Below are positions 54,306 through 63,146 of a DNA stretch of 64,000 bases, in pieces (within the stretch, counting starts at the first letter, position 1; each line of letters opens with the position of its first letter). The DNA comes from Bog-473 sp963755495. GTDB taxonomy: Bacteria > Actinomycetota > Acidimicrobiia > Acidimicrobiales > RAAP-2. Below the pieces are notes generated by a model. The model saw only the letters and a program-made list of their open reading frames with translations. It was not told where the DNA came from and did no database searches. The translations under genes and the position numbers were made by a program. The stretch covers positions 72,341 to 136,340 of the forward strand of contig CAVWJS010000016.1 in NCBI GenBank assembly GCA_963755495.1, in the 5' to 3' direction.

Positions 54306-54554
54306 CTAGATGTACGTGTCTTCTCGACGTACGACATTGCCACGTCCATCGTCAACCACAGTGCGATGACGACGGCTTCCGCCGAACACAAAGGCCGCCA
54401 GCGACAAGAAGGCGCCAACTCCGCCAACAATCATGAGGATCACTCCGACTGTCCGTACGTTGAAGCCGTGCTGGTACTGGCTGGCCGTCACGGCAAAGTC
54501 CAAAATTGCGCCGACGGCAAATACGACGAGGCTAGCGACTAGTCCACCGATCAT
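54306..54554 (-). CDS. DUF6458-like small membrane protein
   Basis: 82 residues. Two membrane helices, GGLVASLVVFAVGAILDFAV and VRTVGVILMIVGGVGAFLSLA, separated by a short loop, with the pattern GAILxFAV and GxILMIVG known from small actinobacterial DUF6458 proteins. The hydrophilic tail is rich in Arg and Asp (RRHRTVVDDGRGNVVRRED). ATG 54554 is preceded by AGGAG ten bases upstream. Function unknown. Confidence 0.8.
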   Translation of the reverse strand: MIGGLVASLVVFAVGAILDFAVTASQYQHGFNVRTVGVILMIVGGVGAFLSLAAFVFGGSRRHRTVVDDGRGNVVRREDTYI

Positions 54555-54647
54555 TTCAGTCTCTCCTTTGAAGAGCGTTGCGATGGCCTTACCCGAAAGA
54601 CACACCAATAAACGCTGGGACTGGCGCGGAGCCTGCGAACCGAGGAC

Positions 54648-55142
54648 CTATCGCGGATGACCTGGCTCGAAGTTGGTGGCATCCGACAAGGTAAACCGAC
54701 CCGTATGTGTGCCAGAACCGCCATCGACGACAGCGATCAGGAAGGCCTCATGATCACCACCATCCATACGATCTATGACCTGACCCTCCACCCAGGCCGC
54801 GCATTCGGACAGGATCGGCACGCCGGTGGACCCTTGCGTCCATGGGACGCGTGCAAACTTGTCGATCACGTCGCCGGTCTGCTCGCCAAAGAGCGAGGCC
54901 GTCTCCGTTTGGTCCGAGCCCAGGAGATGAAGGCCCAGGCCCGTTGACCTCTCGGCAATCCCGAAGGTGTGATTAATCTTTGAAATACAGACCATGAATT
55001 GGACGGGATCGATGCTGGCCTGCGTCACGAAGCCAGCCAGGCATCCACTTGGTTCGCCCTTTGTTCCCGCCGTCACGACGTAGAGCGGGTACTCCGTTGC
55101 CTGCACCAGTGGTTTAGACGCGGCCGTCTGGTTCTTCGCCAT
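54648..55142 (-). CDS. Flavin reductase domain protein
   Basis: 164 residues from ATG 55142. FMN-binding split-barrel features: YPLYVVTAGTKGEPSGCLAG, FVTQASIDPVQFMVCISKIN, HTFGIAERSTGLGLHLLGSD. This is the flavin reductase-like family that reduces FMN with NAD(P)H or acts as a diflavin-like partner. The upstream part of the frame is unconserved, and ATG 55142 fits the domain edge. The gene diverges from the patatin gene by about 200 bases. Confidence 0.85.
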   Translation of the reverse strand: MAKNQTAASKPLVQATEYPLYVVTAGTKGEPSGCLAGFVTQASIDPVQFMVCISKINHTFGIAERSTGLGLHLLGSDQTETASLFGEQTGDVIDKFARVPWTQGSTGVPILSECAAWVEGQVIDRMDGGDHEAFLIAVVDGGSGTHTGRFTLSDATNFEPGHPR

Positions 55143-55345
55143 GCTGAAGCCATCTACCCTTCGCGGGGAGCAGCGAAACCAGGAGAGCAGCCACCGATGC
55201 GCGCCGCACCCACCGGAGGTTGTCCATCGTCGAGGAACGAGAGGGCGGGTTGAACAAACGAGCAAATTCGGATAACGATCCGCGGCTGCATCCTCCAACG
55301 AAGAGCGGGCGACCGAGAAGCGGGTGTCAGGCATATCCTCATGCA

Positions 55346-56176
55346 ATGGATTCCCCCGGTCCCACTGCGTTCGTGTTGGGCGGCGGTGGCGTACTCGGGG
55401 CGGCGGAAGTGGGAATGCTACGCGCTCTGCTCGAGCGCAAGATCATGCCGGATCTGATCGTGGGGTCGAGCGTCGGCGCTCTCAACGGAGCCGTCATTGC
55501 CGCCGACCCTTCCCTCGAGACAGTCGACCGATTGGTCAATGTCTGGACGGGGCTGTCCGATCGCGGGGTGTTCGGGGGATCCGTGTTCGGCCAGCTCGGA
55601 ACTCTCGCACGTCATGGGACACACTTGCATAGCAACGACGGTCTACGGCAACTGATCGAAGCCGACCTCGATTCGCTCGAGTTCAGCGATCTGACGGTCC
55701 GATTCCAGTGTGTTGCGGCCTCCATCGAGCGGGCCACAGCGAGGTGGTTCTCCTCGGGCTCGGTGACCCCGGCGGTGCTCGCCTCGTGCGCCGTTCCTGG
55801 TCTCCTCCCGGCAGTGGAAATCGACGGGCAGCACTACTTCGATGGCGGCCTCGTGCGCTCCGTCCCCATCGGGCGAGCTGCCGAATTAGGCGCGACCAGA
55901 ATCTTTGTGCTGCACGTCGGTCGCCTCGAGAAGCCGCTGAAGCCTCCGACCCGCCCATGGCAAGTTGCCATGGTGGCGTTCGAAATCGCCCGACGGCACC
56001 AGTTCGGGGAAGAACTCGCTGCATTGTCGGATGAGATCGAAGTCCACATACTGCCGAGCGGTTCCGCTGGGCCCGCACACTCCATGCGCTATCGATCCAC
56101 TTCGGGAGTCCGGGGACGCATTGAGGCGGCGCACGAGGCGACGGCCAATTACCTAGCCGCGAAATTCTCCCAGTAG
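55346..56176 (+). CDS. Patatin-like phospholipase family protein
   Basis: 276 residues. Oxyanion hole FVLGGGGVLGAAEVGMLRAL, nucleophile elbow LIVGSSVGALNGAVIA (GxSxG), and the catalytic Asp in HYFDGGLVRSVPIG. This family hydrolyses acyl lipids with a Ser-Asp dyad; intracellular because there is no signal peptide. ATG 55346 (MDSPGPTAF) starts next to the domain. An acyltransferase gene begins 13 bases after the stop, suggesting a two-gene lipid-remodelling unit. Confidence 0.9.
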   Translation: MDSPGPTAFVLGGGGVLGAAEVGMLRALLERKIMPDLIVGSSVGALNGAVIAADPSLETVDRLVNVWTGLSDRGVFGGSVFGQLGTLARHGTHLHSNDGLRQLIEADLDSLEFSDLTVRFQCVAASIERATARWFSSGSVTPAVLASCAVPGLLPAVEIDGQHYFDGGLVRSVPIGRAAELGATRIFVLHVGRLEKPLKPPTRPWQVAMVAFEIARRHQFGEELAALSDEIEVHILPSGSAGPAHSMRYRSTSGVRGRIEAAHEATANYLAAKFSQ

Positions 56177-56189
56177 CGCATCAGGCGCC

Positions 56190-57221
56190 ATGCCCGCATT
56201 CCTCTCGCGCCGAATTCGCCGCCTCCTCCTGCCCGTTGACTTTGTTGCCCTCATCGTCGTGGCGATCCTCTTCGCTCTGGTGACAGTCGTCAGCGCCATC
56301 GCCGCCCCGCTGACGCCACGGCGGCGAATCCTCCGTCTCTCGACCTTCGCCTTGAGTTACTCCCTTGTCGAGCTAGCCGCACTGATCGCAGCCGGCTTCG
56401 TCTGGTTGCTTCACGCTCTCCCCGCCCGATTTAAGAAGGAGGAACGACGGGAGTGGACTGTCGCCAATCAGACGCTTCTCGCCTGGGCGCTCGGAATGGT
56501 CCTGCGGGCTGGGCACCGATGCCTCGGCTTCCAGGTCGCCGTGGTCGGCTCGTCTGATGCGACGGCTCTCTCAGTGACCGATCCCGTACTTGTTCTCGCC
56601 CGTCATGGTGGCCCAGGGGACTCCTTTGCCCTGGTCCATCTTCTCTTGACCCGCTATGGCCGCAGCGTGCGCATCGTCCTCAAGGACATTCTTCAGCTGG
56701 ACCCACTCGTTGACGTCTTGTTGAATCGTCTCGGCTGTTGCTTCCTCGCATCACCATCAGGCGATGGGTCAGAGGTGTGCGCCCAGGTGGCGGCAATGGC
56801 GACCGAACTCTCTCAGAGCGAGGCGCTCCTTCTCTTTCCCGAGGGCGCGAACTGGACACCACCCCGACGCCTACGTGCCATCGATCGGTTGCGCCGCGAT
56901 CACAAAGCGGAGTCTGCCCGTGCCGCCGACCTGATGATCAACGTCCTGCCACCACGCCCGGGCGGAGTCCTCGCCTGCCTCGATGCCCGACCTGACCTTC
57001 CAGTGGTGATCGTTGCCCACGCGGGTCTGGACAGAATTGTCTCGGCAGGCCAGGCGTGGAGCGAGATTCCGATCACGACGCCAATGACGGTGAGGGCATG
57101 GCCGACGGCTGAAGTTCCGCCAGGCGAAGACGCTCGGCTGGCCTGGCTCACCTTGGAATGGGCCGTGGTCGACGAGTGGGTTGACGCCTTTCATGCGGGG
57201 GCGCTGGGCCAGAGCGATTGA
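56190..57221 (+). CDS. PlsC-like acyltransferase with N-terminal membrane segments
   Basis: 343 residues. Two hydrophobic stretches at the N-terminus (FVALIVVAILFALVTVVSAI; LVELAALIAAGFVWLLHAL) precede an acyltransferase domain: VLVLARHGGPGDSFALVHLL with HX4D (H-GGPG-D), ILKDILQLDPLVDVLLNRLG, and LLFPEGANWTPPRRLRA (FPEG). The standard NHxxxxD has His preceded by Arg here. It probably acylates lysophospholipid or glycerol phosphate at the membrane. It follows the patatin gene closely. Confidence 0.85.
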   Translation: MPAFLSRRIRRLLLPVDFVALIVVAILFALVTVVSAIAAPLTPRRRILRLSTFALSYSLVELAALIAAGFVWLLHALPARFKKEERREWTVANQTLLAWALGMVLRAGHRCLGFQVAVVGSSDATALSVTDPVLVLARHGGPGDSFALVHLLLTRYGRSVRIVLKDILQLDPLVDVLLNRLGCCFLASPSGDGSEVCAQVAAMATELSQSEALLLFPEGANWTPPRRLRAIDRLRRDHKAESARAADLMINVLPPRPGGVLACLDARPDLPVVIVAHAGLDRIVSAGQAWSEIPITTPMTVRAWPTAEVPPGEDARLAWLTLEWAVVDEWVDAFHAGALGQSD

Positions 57222-57350
57222 GCACCGGCATCGTGGTTAGAAGGAGGGCTCGGGTGCGAGCCACCGAGGTGCCTTTGGGTTGGTTGGCTCCTTTTTCGGG
57301 TACGTGAGAACGGTCATGACCGGCGCGGCGACATCACAAACACCACGGCG

Positions 57351-58601
57351 GTGAATCCACTCGAAAAGGTGTTGCGGCGAATCGACGTGGCCCAACAACG
57401 ATTCGCTCCCGCCGCCGTGGCCTTCGGCGTCACAAAGAAATTCGGCGACGACAACGCGGGAATCCTCGTCTCCAACCTGGCCTTCTCCGCCTTCCTGTGC
57501 ATCTTTCCCCTCTTGCTCCTTCTCGTAACGATGCTCAACATCGTGCTGGTTCACGACCCTGGGGCACGCAGTTCCCTCCTTCATTCGACCCTTCATGAGT
57601 TTCCAGTCATCGGCAACCAACTGGGCAGTCAGATCCACGGCCTCCAGCGCAGCTCGGTAATCGGGCTGGTCGTCGGCGTGCTCGGTCTTCTCTGGGGATC
57701 GACTGGCTTGGCCCAATCGGGACTCTTCTCTATGTCCCAGGTCTGGAATTTGGCCGGACCTGACAGGCCCAACTTCGTCGGGCGCCTCGGCCGGAGTTTC
57801 GCCTTTCTCGCCGTGCTCGGGTCAGGAATCGTGGTGACAACGGGTTTGGCCGGCTTTGGCACGTTCGGCCGCCACAACATCGCTCTTGGAGTTTTGAGCG
57901 AGGTGTCGGCTCTCATCGTGAACATCGCAACATATTTCGGCGCATTCCGTGTCCTCACCCCTAAAATCGTGCAGAGCCGGCAACTCGTGGCTGGCGCCAT
58001 TGTCGGAGGCATCGGCTGGACAATCCTCCAGGCGGTCGGTGGCTATGTGATCGGCCACGACCTCAAGAACGACAGCACGACCTACGGGACCTTCGGCGTC
58101 GTCCTCGGACTCGTGGCATGGGTCTACCTGGGCTCGCAGATAACGATGTACGCAGCCGAATTGAATACGGTTCTGGCCCGACATCTTTGGCCCCGAGGAC
58201 TGGTGCAGCCCCCCCTCACCGAAGCTGACCAGAAGTCCCTGGCGCTCCAGGCGACTCAGAGCCAGCGACGGCCCGAGCAGGAGGTATCGGTCGGTTTCAC
58301 CACTCCGGCTATGACCCAGAAGCAATGGCTCTCCTCCCGTGACGACCAAGAGGCGAACGATCTCCCGCACGCCACATCGACGACTTCCACCCCGGCGTCA
58401 TTGCGACCGGCGAAGACGGGGGGACGCGTGGTCGACGTCGTCGTGGGCGAGATCCCTGACACCGAAGATCTGAGCCACATGCTGTGGACCACAAGGTGTG
58501 ACGAACATGGCTTACTTGGGACCTTCGAAGACCGGGATTTGGCCAAGTCGCTTCAGGAGCAGCATCTCGTCGAGATGCATGATCCAAAGCAATCGAAATA
58601 A
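57351..58601 (+). CDS. YihY/BrkB family inner-membrane protein
   Basis: 416 residues. Six hydrophobic segments in the first 290 residues: GILVSNLAFSAFLCIFPLLL, GLVVGVLGLLWGSTGLAQSG, GRSFAFLAVLGSGIVVTTGL, EVSALIVNIATYFGAFRVLT, VAGAIVGGIGWTILQAVGGY, and VVLGLVAWVYLGSQITMYAAEL. These match the YihY (formerly RNase BN) family; the biochemical role is unknown. The ~125-residue hydrophilic tail (proline/threonine/aspartate-rich) is an extension beyond the usual domain. GTG 57351 is chosen from the frame. Confidence 0.88.
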   Translation: MNPLEKVLRRIDVAQQRFAPAAVAFGVTKKFGDDNAGILVSNLAFSAFLCIFPLLLLLVTMLNIVLVHDPGARSSLLHSTLHEFPVIGNQLGSQIHGLQRSSVIGLVVGVLGLLWGSTGLAQSGLFSMSQVWNLAGPDRPNFVGRLGRSFAFLAVLGSGIVVTTGLAGFGTFGRHNIALGVLSEVSALIVNIATYFGAFRVLTPKIVQSRQLVAGAIVGGIGWTILQAVGGYVIGHDLKNDSTTYGTFGVVLGLVAWVYLGSQITMYAAELNTVLARHLWPRGLVQPPLTEADQKSLALQATQSQRRPEQEVSVGFTTPAMTQKQWLSSRDDQEANDLPHATSTTSTPASLRPAKTGGRVVDVVVGEIPDTEDLSHMLWTTRCDEHGLLGTFEDRDLAKSLQEQHLVEMHDPKQSK

Positions 58602-58632
58602 CCGGTTTACGCCTGAGTCACGGGGTAGGTCG

Positions 58633-58917
58633 ATGAGGAGCCAATCGGTGGAATCGCTCGTCGTCGCGGACGGATCCGGAACGGTTGCGCTCGGCAACGA
58701 TCGCTCCACGGCGCTGAACCTCGAGGAGGCATTTCGCCATTACCAGCCGATCGGCGCGTGGGGTAATGGAAATGACGTCTTGAAAGCGAGCGGAATCCCG
58801 TTGGAGGCTGTCGGGGTCGCGTCCAGTAACAGCGCCAGCCGCGCCTTCGCAAAGAACCTTCTCGAGCGCTGGCCTGGCACCGGAACTGGAACCGTACTGC
58901 CCTGCAGCCTGAAATAG
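58633..58917 (+). CDS. 94-residue protein resembling a catalase C-terminal domain
   Basis: The stretch NLEEAFRHYQPIGAWGNGND, VLKASGIPLEAVGVAS and FAKNLLERWPGTGTG resembles the end of the class I glutamine-amidotransferase-like domain of large-subunit (HPII/KatE-type) catalases (pattern DAYRHxKxIGAxGxGxxLLxAxGI). Only this end is present; no haem domain is nearby. ATG 58633 follows GTAGGTCG; upstream of it the frame has no similar content. It might be a free-standing small protein or a leftover of a deleted catalase gene. The small hydrophobic gene follows after 36 bases. Confidence 0.5.
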   Translation: MRSQSVESLVVADGSGTVALGNDRSTALNLEEAFRHYQPIGAWGNGNDVLKASGIPLEAVGVASSNSASRAFAKNLLERWPGTGTGTVLPCSLK

Positions 58918-58953
58918 ACGTTTGAATCCTTCCGGGAAGGGTAGACATATTCC

Positions 58954-59118
58954 ATGATCCTGGTGCTCGCACTCCTCATCGTCCTGCTCTTCTTCGGCGT
59001 TGGATTCGCCATCCATTTCTTGTGGATCGTGGCCGTCATCTTCTTCGTGTTGTGGCTCGTCGGTGCCGCCCTCGGCCGGGGAGAAAGTTCCGGACGCCAC
59101 CGTTTCTATCGCTGGTAA
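58954..59118 (+). CDS. Small hydrophobic protein (Streptomyces 'hydrophobic protein' type)
   Basis: 54 residues: two closely packed hydrophobic stretches (MILVLALLIVLLFFGVGFAI and LWIVAVIFFVLWLVGAALG) then a polar tail GESSGRHRFYRW. The pattern with terminal R-[WF]-Y-R-W is known from short hydrophobic proteins of actinobacteria. GGGAAGGG lies about 12 bases before the ATG. Function unknown; probably a membrane-embedded small protein. Below the usual size limit for automatic gene calling. Confidence 0.7.
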   Translation: MILVLALLIVLLFFGVGFAIHFLWIVAVIFFVLWLVGAALGRGESSGRHRFYRW

Positions 59119-59177
59119 GGCGACGCTGTTTGGATTTGTCAGCCCTCTAGCAAGGGTCTTTGAGGGTGGTTGCTCGA

Positions 59178-60107
59178 TCAGTGCTCCGAGAGCTGACGAG
59201 CTAGCCAAGCATCCACATCGCGGCCGTAGCGGCGAGCGACGTCGGTGCCGGCAAAGAGCATCCCGCCATGAGGAAGCCCGGGATACACGTGGAGCTCGGT
59301 CGGGACCGAAGCCTGGCTGAGGCGGAGCGCGTATTCGATGTCCTCATCCCGAAAACCGTCGGCCCCTCCGACGCACACGTACGCAGCCGGAAGTCCGCTC
59401 AGGTCAGGACATCGGGCCGGCGCTGCGTAATAAGGAAGATCAGCAGCACCGTAGAGATCCCCGAGATAAGCCTGCCAGCCGAAGTGATTGGACTCGCGGT
59501 TCCAGATGAGGAGGGCGTCCAGCTGACTGGAGTAGGTGCGTTGGCGATCGTCAATCATCGGACACTCAAGCAACTGGAATTTCAGAGCGATGTCTCCACG
59601 GTCACGAACGAGCAGGGCGAGCGCAGCCGCCAGGCCACCACCGGCGCTCACACCCGCAATACCTATCCGGTTTCGATCCACCTGTAGTTCGTCGGCGTGC
59701 TCGAGTGTCCAGCACAGGCCGGTAGAACAATCCTCTAGCGCTCCTGGGTACGGGCACTCCGGCGCGAGCCGGTACTCAACCGAAATGCAGACACACGCAA
59801 ACATCTGGCACCAACGATCGAGGCGCATGGCATCCATATCGAAGTTGCCCATGACGTATCCGCCGCCGTGGATGGAGTACACACACGCCAGCAAACCGTC
59901 GACACCCTTGGGGCGATGCACCCTGATCACGACGTCAGGATCTGTCGACACCTGGTAGTCGGTTCGCTCGACCGCGTCAGAAGGCGGGGTCGATGGGGGA
60001 CGGGGCTGGGCGCGCAGGCTGGCAATGATTTCGGGGGTGAATGTGGGAAGCGGCAGCGAGTCTGCCAATACCGCGATCTCCGGATCCAGCAACTCGAAGC
60101 CGTTCAT
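59178..60107 (-). CDS. Alpha/beta hydrolase, hormone-sensitive lipase family
   Basis: 309 residues from ATG 60107, preceded by AAGGAGAAGGG. Oxyanion motif YSIHGGGYVMGNFD, nucleophile GIAGVSAGGGLAAALALL (GxSxG), Asp in VGGADGFRDEDIEYAL and His in YPGLPHGGMLFA. Between them EYRLAPECPYPGALEDC is typical of the HSL (bacterial esterase family IV) group. Substrates are short to medium acyl esters. No signal peptide. Convergent with the small genes before it. Confidence 0.92.
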   Translation of the reverse strand: MNGFELLDPEIAVLADSLPLPTFTPEIIASLRAQPRPPSTPPSDAVERTDYQVSTDPDVVIRVHRPKGVDGLLACVYSIHGGGYVMGNFDMDAMRLDRWCQMFACVCISVEYRLAPECPYPGALEDCSTGLCWTLEHADELQVDRNRIGIAGVSAGGGLAAALALLVRDRGDIALKFQLLECPMIDDRQRTYSSQLDALLIWNRESNHFGWQAYLGDLYGAADLPYYAAPARCPDLSGLPAAYVCVGGADGFRDEDIEYALRLSQASVPTELHVYPGLPHGGMLFAGTDVARRYGRDVDAWLARQLSEH

Positions 60108-60256
60108 ACCCTTCTCCTTCGTTCGCAAATGACCCCGGAGGGTACTGTGGTTCCTCGTCGACGTGAGGCTATGGGAGCCACAGGCTCCGTTGACGTCGGT
60201 GTCTGCAGGTGTCATAGTGCACAGATTGCAGCACCAGAAGCAGGGGGGGTTCTCGA

Positions 60257-60867
60257 ATGCGCAGATCCATGTTCGGCGTCTTTGCGGCAGTGGGCTTGGT
60301 CAGCCTCATGTCCTCGATGCTCGTGGTGGGCCAGGCCTCCGCCGCCTCGGTGCCCGGTATCACGGCGAAGACAATCACCATTGGGCTCATCTCCTCGTTT
60401 ACGGGCGGCGCCGCTTCGGAGGATGACGGCATCGTCCAGGCTGCGACGGCGCGGGTGGACCTGCAGAACGCCAAAGGTGGAGTCGACGGTCGCAAACTCA
60501 AGATCATCTATGAGGATGATGCGACGAGTCCGGCCACCAACGCCACTGCCGCCTCGGCGCTCCTCTCCAAGGGCGTGTTCGGGGTGATCGAGGACTCGGC
60601 GGTCGCGTTCGGAGGTTACAAGATCTTCCAGAAGGCCGGAGTCCCGGTGACCGGCGGGGCCTACGACGGCTCTGAGTGGTACGAGCAACCCAACACCAAC
60701 ATGTTCAGCATTAGTGGTTCGTCGGATCCCAAGGATCCTCAGTACACGACATTCGCCAAATTCGCCAAAGCCCAGGGCGGCACGAAGTGCGGAGCGCTCA
60801 GCTACCAGATCTCGCCCTCTTCTACCGCCGCCGCCACCGGCTTCTTGCTGGCCTGCCAGCGTGCGGG
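60257..60867 (+). pseudogene. Branched-chain amino acid-type ABC substrate-binding protein, 3' truncated at a junction
   Basis: A signal peptide (MRRSMFGVFAAVGLVSLMSS, then VVGQASA) is followed by a Peripla_BP_6 domain: ITIGLISSFTGGAASEDDGI, QNAKGGVDGRKLKIIYEDDA, ALLSKGVFGVIEDSAVAFG, AGVPVTGGAYDGSEWYEQ. It stops after ~204 residues (GFLLACQRAGL), about half the usual 400; the last ~14 codons (RTRRGLREARARCG) are unrelated and belong to the next segment. The cut is at about 60,868, where the sequence turns into the 3' part of purH. It is complete at the 5' end. Confidence 0.85.
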
Positions 60868-61300
60868 ACTGAGAACCCGACGTGGTCTCCGAGAGGCGCG
60901 AGCGAGATGCGGGTGATGAGCGCGCGCCGGCCAAGCGAGGCGGAGTGGCGGGACATGCTGTTCGCGTGGCGCGTCTGCCGCCACGTGCGCTCCAACGCGA
61001 TCGTGCTGCGCGCGCGGGCGGCGCGACGATCGGCATCGGCGCCGGCCAGATGAGCCGCGTCGACGCGGTGCGGATCGCGGTGGAGAAGGCGGCGGCCGCC
61101 CAGCCCGATCCTCTGGCGGGCGCGGCGCTCGCCTCCGATGCCTTCTTCCCGTTCGCCGACGGCCCGCAACTCGCGTCGACGCCGGCGTCGGCGCGATCAT
61201 CCAGCCGGGCGGCTCGGTGCGCGACGAGGAGGTCGTCGCCGCGGTGGACGCGGCTGGAGTGGCGATGGTCGCGACGGGCGTTCGACACTTCCGCCACTGA
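60868..61300 (+). pseudogene. purH: 3' end of purH (AICAR transformylase), 5' truncated and frameshifted
   Basis: In successive frames: EMRVMSARRPSEAEWRDMLF and AWRVCRHVRSNAIVL; GGATIGIGAGQMSRVDAVRI, AVEKAAAA, LASDAFFPFADG; then DAGVGAIIQPGGSVRDEEVV and VAMVATGVRHFRH with TGA at 61298-61300. This is the conserved C-terminus of the AICAR transformylase domain, including the Lys-His region (RHVRSNAIVL) and the final RHF-H. The first ~370 residues are missing. At least two frame changes lie near 61015 and 61165. It begins exactly where the substrate-binding gene is cut. Confidence 0.85.
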
Positions 61301-61383
61301 GGTTGGCGGCGCCGGCGGCGTCCGCTCGTGTGCGGAGCAATTGCTCCGCGTCCTTGCCGGAGCTTGCCATCAACCGAGAGTTG

Positions 61384-61421
61384 ACGATATATCGTGCTAC
61401 TATCGTGATGTTCCAACGATA
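61384..61421 (+). promoter_or_regulatory. Palindromic operator upstream of the PadR gene
   Basis: A perfect 12-base palindrome ACGATATATCGT lies at 61384-61395, and an inverted pair TATCGT (61401-61406) / ACGATA (61416-61421) follows. Both share the TATCGT/ACGATA half-site. TTGACG at 61381-61386 overlaps the first palindrome as a possible -35 box. The PadR start is at 61432, so autoregulation by the PadR protein is likely. The A+T-rich sites stand out in very G+C-rich sequence. Confidence 0.6.
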
Positions 61422-61431
61422 GGAAGTAGAT

Positions 61432-62123
61432 ATGTTTCCAGGTATTCAACCAGGCGGGACCACGGCGACACGGACGGCCGCAGGGCCGCCATGGCGGCCA
61501 CCGCTGCGCGGAGCTTCGGGCCCCGGCGGCCGGGGCATTCGGGCGGATACCCCGTTCGGCGGCTTCGCGGCCCCGCGGCGGAGGCGGCCGCGTGGCGGGG
61601 CCGGGGCCGCAAGGCGCGCCGCGGCGACATCCGCACCGCGGCGCTGCTGCTGCTCGCCGAGGAGCCGCGTAACGGCTACCAGATCATGCAGGAGGTGGAG
61701 GAGCGCAGCGAGGGCGCCTGGCGCCCCAGCCCCGGCTCGGTCTACCCGGCGCTGCAGCAGCTCGAGGACGAGGGTCTGATCCGCTCCGAGGAGGCCGACG
61801 GGCGCAAGCTGTTCGCGCTCACCGACGCCGGCCGCGCGCACGTGCAGGAGCGCGATCCCGAGCAGTCCGGCGCCGTGGGAGGAGATGAGCGGCGACATCG
61901 GCCCCCGAGGCGCGAGCTCGGCCGGATCATGCGCGAGGTCGCCTTCGCCTTCGCGCAGCTCATGCGCCGGCACCGAGGCGCAGCTGGCCAGGCCCGCAAG
62001 GTGCTCGAGCAACGCGCGTCGCGAGCTGTACCGCATCCTCGCCGACGGGCGACCCGACGGCGGCCGAAAGCAGCTGAGGCGCGCTACGGTGTCCGGCTCA
62101 CGCGGGCCGAGCGCCATGGATGA
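61432..62123 (+). CDS. PadR family transcriptional regulator (several frameshifts)
   Basis: ATG 61432 is preceded by AGGAAG seven bases upstream. The N-terminal Gly/Arg/Pro-rich leader (common in actinobacterial PadR) shifts frame to RRGDIRTAALLLLAEEPRNG then YQIMQEVEERSEGAWRPSPG and SVYPALQQLEDEGLIRSEE, which is a full PadR winged helix. The C-terminal helices (GRIMREVAFAFAQLMRR; RRELYRILADG) lie in two frames. PadR proteins repress drug exporter genes and release DNA on ligand binding; the ABC exporter next to it is the likely target. The end is approximate. Confidence 0.75.
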
Positions 62124-62138
62124 GCCGACACTCGACCG

Positions 62139-63146
62139 ATGAGCCGCTCCAACGACGCCTCGCCGCCGCAGTCTGGAGCCCCCGCGCCCCCGCGGTCTCG
62201 GTCAAAGGCCTCGCCAAGCGCTACGGCGAGATCGAAGCCGTGCGCGGGATCGACTTCGAGGTTGCGCGCGCGGCGAGATGTTCGGCTTCCTCGGGCCCAA
62301 CGGCGCGGGCAAGTCGACCACGATCAACATGCTCTGCACGCTGGTCAAGCCCACCGGCGGCTCCGCGCTGGTGGCCGGCCACGACATCGTCTCCGAACGC
62401 GACGCCGTGCGCCGCAACATCGGGCTCGTCTTCCAGGACACCACGCTCGACGGCTACCTCACGGCCGAGGAGAACCTCCGCCTGCACGCCGAGCTCTACG
62501 GCGTGCCCCGCGAGACCGTCGCGCCGCGGATGCAGCAGGTGATGGAGATGGTCGGGCTGTGGGAGCGCCGCGGGCAGCCTCGTCGGCACCTTCTCCGGCG
62601 GCATGAAGCGCCGCCTGGAGATCGCGCGCGGCCTGCTGCACTCGCCCCGCGTGCTGTTCCTCGACGAGCCCACCGTCGGCCTCGACCCGCAGACGCGCAG
62701 CTCGATCTGGAGCTACATCACGCGAGCTCAAGCAGCGCGAGGACATCACGATCTTCCTCACGACCCACTACATGGACGAGGCCGAGTACTGCGACCGCAT
62801 CGCGATCATGGACCAGGGCACGATCATCGTGCTGGACACCCCCGAGGCGCTGAAGGCCAGCGTCGGCAAGGACCGCGTGCAGATCCAGACCGCCGACGAC
62901 CAGGCCGCGATCGCCGCGCTGCGCGAGCGCTTCGGGATCGACGCCGCGATGGCCGAGGGCGCCGTGACCTTCGGCGTCCCCGGCGGCGAGCAGTTCGTGC
63001 CCCGGCTGTTCGCCGAGCTCGGACAGCCGATCAGCTCGGTCTCCGTCTCCCGCCCCTCGCTCGACGACGTGTTCATGTCCTACACGGGCACCACGATCCG
63101 CGACGCCGAGGCCACCTCCACCGACCACATGCGCAACGTCGCGCGC
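62139..63146 (+). CDS. ABC transporter ATP-binding protein, DrrA-type (several frameshifts)
   Basis: ATG 62139, then in different frames: AVSVKGLAKRYGEIEAVRGI; Walker A MFGFLGPNGAGKSTTINMLC; Q-loop GLVFQDTTLDGYLTAEENLR; signature FSGGMKRRLEIARGLLHSPR (split across a frame change near 62575), Walker B VLFLDEPTVGLDPQTR, switch LTTHYMDEAEYCDRIAIMDQ. The C-terminal DrrA-like tail (SVSRPSLDDVFMSYTG) follows. Shifts near 62190, 62268, 62575 and 62730. It energises a drug or lipid exporter with the ABC-2 permease downstream. There is no stop before the permease in the final frame. Confidence 0.85.

Noticed and set aside
58618..59208. 196-codon minus-strand ORF rich in Glu/Asp
   Set aside because: It is the antisense of the small hydrophobic gene and the catalase-tail ORF; acidic residues arise from reversed hydrophobic codons.
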